DNA of 64,000 bases from positions 868,001-932,000 of the forward strand of contig NZ_JAUSYN010000002.1 in NCBI RefSeq assembly GCF_030816915.1. Direction: 5' to 3'. This DNA comes from Streptomyces sp. B3I8. Lineage in GTDB: Bacteria; Actinomycetota; Actinomycetes; Streptomycetales; Streptomycetaceae. The notes under the pieces were generated by a model. The model was given only the letters and a program-made list of their open reading frames with translations, was not told the origin of the DNA and ran no database searches. Each line of letters starts with the position of its first letter. Position 1 is the first letter of the stretch. The translations under genes were made by a program, and so were the position numbers. Positions 24,513 to 31,474 of the stretch are shown here, in pieces.

Positions 24513-26099
24513 ATGTCACAACCGCCGTCACCGGCCCGTCGCAGCGTGCTGCGCGGCGCGCTCGCCGCGTCCGCCGCCGTCACCGTGCCCACCGCGCTCG
24601 GCGTGGCACCGGCCTTCGCCAGGTCGGGGCGCCCGGCGTCCTCCTGGGGCGTGCAGGCCGGGGACGTCACCGCGCACTCCGGGCTGATCTGGGCCCGTTC
24701 GGACCGCCCGGCGCGGATGATCGTCGAGACCGCCGCCACCGAGTCCTTCCGCGATCCGCGCAGATGGCACGGTCCGCTGATCGGACCCGGCACCGACCTC
24801 ACCGGCACCACCCGGCTGCACGGACTGCCCGCCGGCGAGCAGATCCACTACCGGGTGCTGCTCGCCGACCCGGACGATCCCCGCCGTACCGGTGAGCCGG
24901 TGACCGGGACCTTCCGCACCACCCCGGCGGGCCGCCGCCGCGGAGTGCGGTTCCTCTGGTCGGGCGACCTCGCCGGACAGGGCTGGGGCATCAACCCGGA
25001 CCTGGGGGGTTACCGCATCTACGACGCGATGGCCAGACTGGACCCGGACTTCTTCCTGTGCAGCGGCGACAGCATCTACGCCGACGGCCCGATCTCCGCC
25101 ACCGCCGCCCTCCCCGACGGCTCCGTCTGGCGGAACGTCACCACGGAGGAGAAGTCGAAGGTCGCGGAGACGCTGGCCGAGTACCGGGGCAACTTCCGCT
25201 ACAACCTGCTCGACGACAACCTGCGCCGGTTCAACGCCCAGGTGCCGTCGATCGTCCAGTGGGACGATCACGAGGTGCGCAACAACTGGTACCCGGGCGA
25301 GGTGATCGCCGACTCGGTGACCGCGTACCGGGAGAAGCACCTCGACGTGCTCGCCGCCCGCGCCCGCCGCGCGTTCAGCGAGTACTTCCCGATCTCCACG
25401 CTCCCGCCGGGCGACCCGAACGGCCGGGTGTACCGGGTGATGCGGCACGGCCCGCTGCTCGACGTGTTCGTCCTCGACATGCGCACGTACCGCGACGCCA
25501 ACTCCCCCGGCACCCAGGCCACCGACCCGGTGGGCATCCTGGGGGCCGAACAACTGGCCTGGCTCAAGCGGGAGCTGGCCCGGTCGCGGGCGGTGTGGAA
25601 GGTGATCGCCGCGGACATGCCGCTCGGCCTGGTCGTCCCGGACACCACCGAGGGGCGGCCGAACTTCGAGGCGGTGGCGCAGGGCGACCCCGGCCGGCCG
25701 CTCGGACGGGAGCTGCAGATCGCGGAGCTGCTGCGGTACGTCAAGCACCGCCGGATCACCGGCACGGTGTGGCTGACGGCGGACGTGCACCACACCTCGG
25801 CGCAGCACTACCAGCCTTCCCGGGCGGCGTTCACCGACTTCGAGCCGTTCTGGGAGTTCGTCTCGGGGCCGCTCAACGCGGGGGCCTTCCCGGCGAGCGC
25901 ACTGGACGGCACGTTCGGCCCCGAGCGGGTGTTCGTGAAGGCGCCCACCGCGTCGAACGTGTCGCCGGCGGAGGGCTACCAGTTCTTCGGCGAGGTCGAC
26001 ATCGACGGTGGCAGCGGGGAGTTGACGGTCCGGCTGCGCGAGCAGGACGGCGCGGTGCTGTTCACCCAGGTGCTGCAACCCGGACGGGTGGGACAGTGA
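24513..26099 (+). CDS. phoD: PhoD-like alkaline phosphatase, Tat-exported
   Basis: 528 residues. The signal peptide has a twin-arginine motif (PARRSVLRG, about 8-16) and an Ala-rich core ending AFARSG. An N-terminal Fn3-like PhoD_N domain (WGVQAGDVTAHSGLIWAR) precedes the metallophosphatase domain: FLWSGDLAGQGWG, LCSGDSIYADG, QWDDHEVRNNW, LTADVHHTSAQHY. PhoD enzymes use Fe/Ca to hydrolyse phosphodiesters and monoesters outside the cell, usually under PhoP control. I see no clear PHO box upstream. ATG 24513 has GGGAGGA upstream. Confidence 0.9.
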   Translation: MSQPPSPARRSVLRGALAASAAVTVPTALGVAPAFARSGRPASSWGVQAGDVTAHSGLIWARSDRPARMIVETAATESFRDPRRWHGPLIGPGTDLTGTTRLHGLPAGEQIHYRVLLADPDDPRRTGEPVTGTFRTTPAGRRRGVRFLWSGDLAGQGWGINPDLGGYRIYDAMARLDPDFFLCSGDSIYADGPISATAALPDGSVWRNVTTEEKSKVAETLAEYRGNFRYNLLDDNLRRFNAQVPSIVQWDDHEVRNNWYPGEVIADSVTAYREKHLDVLAARARRAFSEYFPISTLPPGDPNGRVYRVMRHGPLLDVFVLDMRTYRDANSPGTQATDPVGILGAEQLAWLKRELARSRAVWKVIAADMPLGLVVPDTTEGRPNFEAVAQGDPGRPLGRELQIAELLRYVKHRRITGTVWLTADVHHTSAQHYQPSRAAFTDFEPFWEFVSGPLNAGAFPASALDGTFGPERVFVKAPTASNVSPAEGYQFFGEVDIDGGSGELTVRLREQDGAVLFTQVLQPGRVGQ

Positions 26100-26313
26100 C
26101 GCCTCCGCGCCCGCACCAGTTCCCGCACCCGCTCCCGGGGGTGCGACGGCTCGCGTAATCTCGGTTCCTCACGTCGCGCGCCGGAGTCATCCCCCGGTGC
26201 GCGACGTTCGTTTCCGGTCGCCGAGTGCGCGGTGATGCGGGCGGATCGACCGCTTTACCGCACAGTCACAGAGCGTTCGTGGCCGGGCAACACGTTTCCT
26301 CCACAGTGGTTCC
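26100..26313. other. Intergenic region upstream of the ACT-GNAT gene
   Basis: 214 bp. A lower-GC patch at 26240-26312 (GCTTTACCGCACAGTCACAGAG) probably contains the promoter. No gene or strong inverted repeat seen. Confidence 0.4.
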
Positions 26314-27783
26314 ATGACACCGAACTCGTCGCATCTGCCGAAGACCACCCGCACACGGGACGGGCGCCCCGTCCACCACTGGCGGCGGGATCTCGTCGAA
26401 CTGGCGGCACTGTTCACGGCGGTCGCCGTGGCCGACGCCGTCGCGAACACCGTCGGGCACGGGCCGGACGGGCCGATGCTGCTCGTCTGCTCCGCCGCGG
26501 GCCTGGTCGCCACGGCCGTCTTCCACGTGTGGTGGGCACGCCGGCACGGTCACGCCCCGCCCCGTACCGACAGCGGCGCCCGGCCCGCCGACATCGCCGG
26601 CAGTGTGGAACGGGCCGGACCGTCGGGGTCCGACGCGGTCGCCGAGGCCGTCGGGGCGGCCACGCTGTGGCGGATGCGGACGACGGTACGGGACGAGCCG
26701 GGCACCCTCGCGGCGCTGTGCGCCGCGCTGGCCGCCCACCGCGTCGACGTACTGAGCCTGCAGACGCACCCGCTGGCCGAGAGCGTCGTCGACGAGTTCC
26801 TGCTGCGGGGCCCCGCCGGGCTGACCACCACCGAGATCACCCGGTCCGTGGCGGGGGCCGGCGGCACCGGCACCTGGATCGAGCGGGCCGACGCCCACGA
26901 TCTGGTGGACGCCCCCACCAGGGTGCTCTCCCTGGCCACCCGTACGGCCCTGGACGCGGCGGAACTCCCGCTGGCGCTGCGGCAGTTGCTGGGCCGCTGC
27001 ACCATCCGCTCACTGCCCGCCGAGGCCCCCGGGCGGACCGGACACACCGGACGGACCACTCCGGTCGAGGGCGCCCTGGAGGAGACCGTCATGCGGCTGC
27101 GGGCGCCCGAGGGCGGTGTGATCACGGTGGAGCGGCCGTTCCTCCCGTTCACGCCGACCGAGTTCGCACGGGCCCGTGCCCTGGTCGAACTCGACGCACG
27201 GCTCGGCCCGCGGGTACCGGACGGACAGGACGTGCTCACCCTGCCCGGGGGTAACGCGATCACCGTGCGCCGGGCCGACGGGGCCGATCTCGCGGCGGCC
27301 CGGGCGATGCACGAGCGCTGCTCGGCGCACACCCTGCGCATGCGGTACCACGGTCCGGTGGGCGACGCCGACCGCTACCTCGACCACCTGCTCAGCCCCC
27401 GGTTCGGGCGCACACTGGCGGCGCGGACGGCGTCGGGGCGGATCGTGGGGCTCGGCCATCTGCTGTGGGACGGCGACGAGACGGAGGTCGCGCTGCTCGT
27501 CGAGGATGCCTGGCAGCGGCGGGGCGTCGGTGCTCAACTCCTCGGCCGGCTGGTGGCGATGGCGGTGGAGGCGGGCTGCGAGAACGTGTACGCGGTCACC
27601 CAGGCGTCCAACACCGGGATGGTCGCCGCGATGCGGGGACTCGGCCTGCCCCTCGACTACCAGATCGAGGAGGGCACCCTCGTGGTCACCGCCCGTCTGG
27701 GGACGGCACCGGCCCTCGCCCACGACGCCTCCGGGGCCCATGACACCACCGGGGCGCACGGCGACGGGGCCGCACGGAACTGA
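26314..27783 (+). CDS. Membrane-anchored ACT domain-GNAT acetyltransferase fusion
   Basis: 489 residues in three parts. Residues about 28-75 form two hydrophobic segments (LVELAALFTAVAVADAVANT; MLLVCSAAGLVATAVFHVWW). Residues about 118-190 form an ACT-like fold (LWRMRTTVRDEPGTLAALCA, VDVLSLQTHPL). The C-terminal half is a GNAT domain: AITVRRADGADLAAARAMHERCS, VALLVEDAWQRRGVGAQLLGRL (acetyl-CoA loop QRRGVG), VYAVTQASNTGMVAAMRGLG. ACT domains sense amino acids, so ligand-controlled protein acetylation is a reasonable inference. The tail has Ala-His-Asp repeats. No upstream Shine-Dalgarno is obvious. Confidence 0.8.
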   Translation: MTPNSSHLPKTTRTRDGRPVHHWRRDLVELAALFTAVAVADAVANTVGHGPDGPMLLVCSAAGLVATAVFHVWWARRHGHAPPRTDSGARPADIAGSVERAGPSGSDAVAEAVGAATLWRMRTTVRDEPGTLAALCAALAAHRVDVLSLQTHPLAESVVDEFLLRGPAGLTTTEITRSVAGAGGTGTWIERADAHDLVDAPTRVLSLATRTALDAAELPLALRQLLGRCTIRSLPAEAPGRTGHTGRTTPVEGALEETVMRLRAPEGGVITVERPFLPFTPTEFARARALVELDARLGPRVPDGQDVLTLPGGNAITVRRADGADLAAARAMHERCSAHTLRMRYHGPVGDADRYLDHLLSPRFGRTLAARTASGRIVGLGHLLWDGDETEVALLVEDAWQRRGVGAQLLGRLVAMAVEAGCENVYAVTQASNTGMVAAMRGLGLPLDYQIEEGTLVVTARLGTAPALAHDASGAHDTTGAHGDGAARN

Positions 27784-27815
27784 CCCGGCCGGTGCGACCC
27801 GGGGCCGCACCACTG

Positions 27816-29030
27816 TCACCGCGAGGTGTCGCGGCCGACCGCGATCCGCCCCTCCCGCTCCCCCGCCGTCGCCGCGCGGCCCAGCGCCCCGTCAAGGTCG
27901 GCCCACAGGTCCTCGACGTCCTCCAGACCGACCGACAGCCGCAGCAGCCGGTCGGTGACGCCGGCGTCCCGGCGGTCCCCCGCGTCGACGATGCGGTGGC
28001 TGATCGACGCCGGGTGCTGGATCAGGGTGTCCACGCTGCCCAGGCTCACCGCGGGGGTGATCAGCCGGACCCCGGCGATCACCTCGTGCGGGTCGCCGTG
28101 CGTCTCGAAGGCGATCATGGCACCGCCGATCCGCGGGTAGCGGACCCGGGCCACGCGCGGGTCGGCGGCGAGCCGGCGGGCCAGTTCCGCGGCGGTGGCG
28201 GAGGCCGCCCGCACCCGTACCGGGAGCGTGGCGAGACCCCGCAGCAGCAGATAACCGGCCAGGGGATGCAGGACGCCTCCGGTGGCGAACCGGATCTGCC
28301 GCAGCCGCCGGGCGGACTCCTCGTCGCAGGCGACCACCCCGCCCATCACGTCGCCGTGCCCGCCGAGGTACTTGGTCGCGCTGTGCAGCACCAGCCGCGC
28401 CCCCTGCCCGGCGGGCCGCTGGAGCACGGGCGTGGCGAAGGTGTTGTCGACGAGCAGCGGCACCGAACCGCACGCGTGGGCGACGGCCCGCAGGTCGGCC
28501 TCGGCGAGCGTCGGGTTGGCCGGGGTCTCGATCATCACCAGCCCGGTGCCGGGGCGCAGCGCGTCCGCGATGCCGGCCGGGTCGGTCCAGGTCACCTCGG
28601 AGCCGAGCAGCCCGGCGGTGAGCAGGTGGTCGCTGCAGCCGTACAGCGGCCGTACGGCGACGACGTGCCGCAGCCCGGCCGCGCCGCGGGCCAGCAGGAC
28701 GGCGCTGAGCGCGGCCATCCCGGTGGCGAACGCGACGGCGCTGTCGGTCCCCTCCAGCCGGGCGAGCGCCTGCTCGAACCGGGCGACGGTGGGGTTGCCG
28801 AGCCGCCCGTACACCGGTGGCCCCTCCGGCTCCGCGCCCTCGGCGGCGAAGGCGTCGATGCGGTCCGCCTCGCCCCTGCTGTCGGCGCTGGGGTAGGTGG
28901 TGGACAGGTCGATCGGCGGGGCGTGCAGCCCCAGGGCGGCGAGATCCTCCCGCCCGGCGTGCACCGCCTCGGTGTCCGGGGACCGGACGGGGGAGGGGCC
29001 GTCGTACGTGTCACGGGTGTCGGAGTCCAT
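27816..29030 (-). CDS. Cys/Met-metabolism PLP enzyme (cystathionine/methionine gamma-lyase type)
   Basis: 404 residues. Features: PPIDLSTTYPS, the tetramer-contact YGRLGNPTVARFEQALA, FATGMAALSAVLLA, VRPLYGCSDHLLT, and the PLP lysine in LHSATKYLGGHGDVMGG. The C-terminal AVSLGSVDTLIQHPASISH matches gamma-lyases (SLG and HP elements). It should cleave the C-gamma of methionine, homocysteine or cystathionine. The divergent Lrp/AsnC gene 60 bp away is the classic arrangement for an amino-acid-responsive pair, which favours a catabolic role. ATG 29030. Methionine gamma-lyase and cystathionine gamma-lyase cannot be separated by eye. Confidence 0.85.
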   Translation of the reverse strand: MDSDTRDTYDGPSPVRSPDTEAVHAGREDLAALGLHAPPIDLSTTYPSADSRGEADRIDAFAAEGAEPEGPPVYGRLGNPTVARFEQALARLEGTDSAVAFATGMAALSAVLLARGAAGLRHVVAVRPLYGCSDHLLTAGLLGSEVTWTDPAGIADALRPGTGLVMIETPANPTLAEADLRAVAHACGSVPLLVDNTFATPVLQRPAGQGARLVLHSATKYLGGHGDVMGGVVACDEESARRLRQIRFATGGVLHPLAGYLLLRGLATLPVRVRAASATAAELARRLAADPRVARVRYPRIGGAMIAFETHGDPHEVIAGVRLITPAVSLGSVDTLIQHPASISHRIVDAGDRRDAGVTDRLLRLSVGLEDVEDLWADLDGALGRAATAGEREGRIAVGRDTSR

Positions 29031-29078
29031 GCACGGCAGACTGAACACCGACCGGGGTTCCGGCGGCCGGGCCCGTGC

Positions 29079-29084
29079 TACGTT
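29079..29084 (+). promoter_or_regulatory. Candidate -10 box (TACGTT), leaderless start for 29091
   Basis: TACGTT ends 6 nt before the ATG of the Lrp gene; there is no room for a ribosome site. Confidence 0.5.
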
Positions 29085-29090
29085 CGCCGC

Positions 29091-29597
29091 ATGTCCGCAT
29101 CCGTCGTACTGGATCCGGTGGACCTCCATCTGCTGCGCCTGCTGCAGAACGACGCCCGGGCCACCTACCGGGACCTCGCCGCCCAGGTCGGGGTGGCGCC
29201 GTCGACCTGTCTGGACCGGGTGAACCGGCTCCGCCGCTCGGGGGTGATCGTCGGTCATCGGCTGCGGCTGGACGCCGCCAAGCTGGGGCGCGGGCTGCAG
29301 GCACTGCTGTCCGTCCAGGTCAGGCCGCACCGACGGGAGCTGGTGGGGCCGTTCGTGGAGCGGATCCGGGCCCTGCCGGAGGCGCTGACGGTCTTTCACC
29401 TCACCGGGCCCGACGACTACCTCGTGCATGTCGCCGTCGCGGACATGGCCGATCTGCAGCGGCTGGTCCTGGACGAGTTCACGGCGCGCCGTGAGGTGGC
29501 CCGGGTGGAGACCCGGCTGATCTTCCAGCAGTGGGAGTGCGGGCCGCTCCTGCCGCCGGGGCCGGAAGAACACCGGGGTACCTCCGCACGGGAGTGA
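29091..29597 (+). CDS. Lrp/AsnC family regulator
   Basis: 168 residues. HTH at about 8-60 (LLRLLQNDARATYRDLAAQV, GVAPSTCLDRVNRLRRSGVI) and the RAM domain at about 70-150 (VFHLTGPDDYLVHVAVADM). It probably controls the divergent gamma-lyase in response to a sulfur amino acid (inference from layout; Lrp-type regulators such as those of yeaR/mdeA behave this way). ATG 29091 sits 6 nt after TACGTT, implying a leaderless mRNA. The DUF885 gene follows after 74 bp in the same direction. Confidence 0.9.
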   Translation: MSASVVLDPVDLHLLRLLQNDARATYRDLAAQVGVAPSTCLDRVNRLRRSGVIVGHRLRLDAAKLGRGLQALLSVQVRPHRRELVGPFVERIRALPEALTVFHLTGPDDYLVHVAVADMADLQRLVLDEFTARREVARVETRLIFQQWECGPLLPPGPEEHRGTSARE

Positions 29598-29671
29598 GAT
29601 CCGGCGGTGCGGCAGGTACCGGCCGGGGGCGCTGCTGACGCGGGCGGCCCTTCCGTACGAGGATGGGCCGC

Positions 29672-31372
29672 ATGTCTGACACCAACAGCCAGCTGCCCCG
29701 TCAGGTCGCCGACGCCTACGTCGACGCCCTCGTCGCACTCGATCCCCTCACCGGCACCTACCTCGGCGTGAAGGAGAGTTCGGGCAGACTCCCCGACTTC
29801 TCCCCCGCGGGGCAGGAGGCCGTCGCACGGCTGGCGCGGGAGACCCTCGCGAAGCTCGACGAGGCGGAGCGCCTGCCGGGCGCGGACAGTGACATCGAGC
29901 GTCGGTGCGCGCGTCTGCTGCGCGAGCGGCTCACGGCCGAACTCGCCGTGCACGAGGCCGACGAGGGCCTGCGCGCGGTCAGCAACATCCACTCCCCCGT
30001 CCACGCACTGCGCGACGTCTTCCCGTTGACGCCGACCGCGACCGAGGAGGACTGGGCGGCGGTCGCCGAGCGGCTGCGCACGGTCCCGGCCGCGTTCGCC
30101 GGCTACCGCGAGTCCCTCGCGCTCGGCCTGGAGCGCAAGCTGTACGGCGGCCCGCGCCCGACCGCGACCTTCGTCGGACAGCTCACCGAGTGGGCGGACA
30201 CCGGTGCGGGGCGCGGCTGGTTCGAGGACTTCGCGGCCGCGCGGCCCGAGTCTCTGCCCGCGTCGCTGCGCGAGGAGCTGGACACGGCGGCGCGCGGGGC
30301 GACCGCGGCCGTCGGCACGCTGCGCGACTGGATGCGGGACGTGTACGCGCCCACCGTCGAGGGCGCTCCCGACACGGTGGGCCGGGAGCGGTACGCGCGC
30401 TGGGTGCGCTACTTCAACGGCACCGACCTGGATCTGGACGAGGCGTACGCGTACGGCTGGTCGGAGTTCCACCGGCTGCTCGGCGAGATGCGGCAGGAGG
30501 CCGAGAAGGTCCTGCCCGGTGCCGAGACCCCCTGGGTGGCGCTGGCCCACCTGGACGCGCACGGCACGCACATCGAGGGCGTGGAGGAGGTGCGGGTCTG
30601 GCTGCAGGGTCTGATGGACGAGGCGATCGAGGCGCTGGACGGCACCCACTTCGAACTGGCCGAGCGGGTGCGCCGGGTGGAGTCCCGCATCGCCCCGGCC
30701 GGGAGCGCGGCGGCCCCTTACTACACCGCGCCGTCCGCCGACTTCTCCCGGCCCGGGCGGACGTGGCTGCCGACGATGGGGCAGACCCGGTTCCCCGTCT
30801 ACGACCTGGTCTCCACCTGGTACCACGAGGGGGTGCCGGGCCATCACCTCCAGCTCGCCCAGTGGGCGCACGTCGCCGAGGACCTCTCGCGCTACCAGGC
30901 GACCATCGGCGGGGTGAGCGCCAACATGGAGGGGTGGGCGCTGTACGCGGAGCGGCTGATGGACGAGCTGGGGTTCCTCACCGACGCCGAGCGGCGGCTG
31001 GGGTACCTGGACGCGCAGATGATGCGGGCGGCGCGGGTCATCGTCGACATCGGCATGCACCTGGAGCTGGACATCCCGGCGGACTCGCCGTTCCACCCGG
31101 GTGAGCGGTGGACGCCGGAGCTGGCACAGGAGTTCTTCGGCGCGCACAGCAGCCGGCCGGCGGATTTCGTGGAGAGCGAGCTGACGCGGTACCTGTCGAT
31201 GCCGGGGCAGGCGATCGGGTACAAGCTGGGCGAGCGGGCGTGGCTGCTGGGGCGGGAGGCGGCGCGGAAGCGGCGCGGGGACGCCTTCGATGCGAAGGCG
31301 TGGCACATGGCCGCGTTGTCCCAGGGGGCGCTGGGGCTCGACGATCTGGTGGACGAGTTGTCGCGGTTGTGA
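29672..31372 (+). CDS. DUF885 family protein (putative metallopeptidase)
   Basis: 566 residues, alpha-helical throughout. The defining motif is TWYHEGVPGHHLQLAQW (about 374-390), an HExxxHH-like zinc motif, followed by EGWALYAERLMDELGF with the third acidic ligand. The C-terminus has SMPGQAIGYKLGERAW. DUF885 members resemble M32-type carboxypeptidases; activity is mostly unproven. ATG 29672 has ACGAGG about 9 nt upstream; an ATG 9 nt earlier (29663) has poor spacing. No signal peptide. The stop is about 25 bp before the intergenic repeat module that separates it from sbcC. Confidence 0.85.
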   Translation: MSDTNSQLPRQVADAYVDALVALDPLTGTYLGVKESSGRLPDFSPAGQEAVARLARETLAKLDEAERLPGADSDIERRCARLLRERLTAELAVHEADEGLRAVSNIHSPVHALRDVFPLTPTATEEDWAAVAERLRTVPAAFAGYRESLALGLERKLYGGPRPTATFVGQLTEWADTGAGRGWFEDFAAARPESLPASLREELDTAARGATAAVGTLRDWMRDVYAPTVEGAPDTVGRERYARWVRYFNGTDLDLDEAYAYGWSEFHRLLGEMRQEAEKVLPGAETPWVALAHLDAHGTHIEGVEEVRVWLQGLMDEAIEALDGTHFELAERVRRVESRIAPAGSAAAPYYTAPSADFSRPGRTWLPTMGQTRFPVYDLVSTWYHEGVPGHHLQLAQWAHVAEDLSRYQATIGGVSANMEGWALYAERLMDELGFLTDAERRLGYLDAQMMRAARVIVDIGMHLELDIPADSPFHPGERWTPELAQEFFGAHSSRPADFVESELTRYLSMPGQAIGYKLGERAWLLGREAARKRRGDAFDAKAWHMAALSQGALGLDDLVDELSRL

Positions 31373-31397
31373 GGGGTGGGGGCGGCGCCGGGAGTTG

Positions 31398-31474
31398 TTT
31401 CGCCCCCGCCGCCCCGTCCCCGGGGCTCCGCCTCCCGGACCCCCGAAACGATGCGCAGTCCCCCGCGCCCCTAC
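31398..31474. repeat. Streptomyces-type intergenic repeat module, copy 2
   Basis: On the minus strand it reads GGGGCGCGGGGGACTGCGC, a short gap, then GGGGGTCCGGGAGGCGGAGCC. This is the same block order as at 18221-18285. It lies between the convergent DUF885 and sbcC stops, and its edge contains the sbcC stop codon. Its self-complementary CCGGGG/CCCCGG words may form a bidirectional terminator. Confidence 0.65.
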
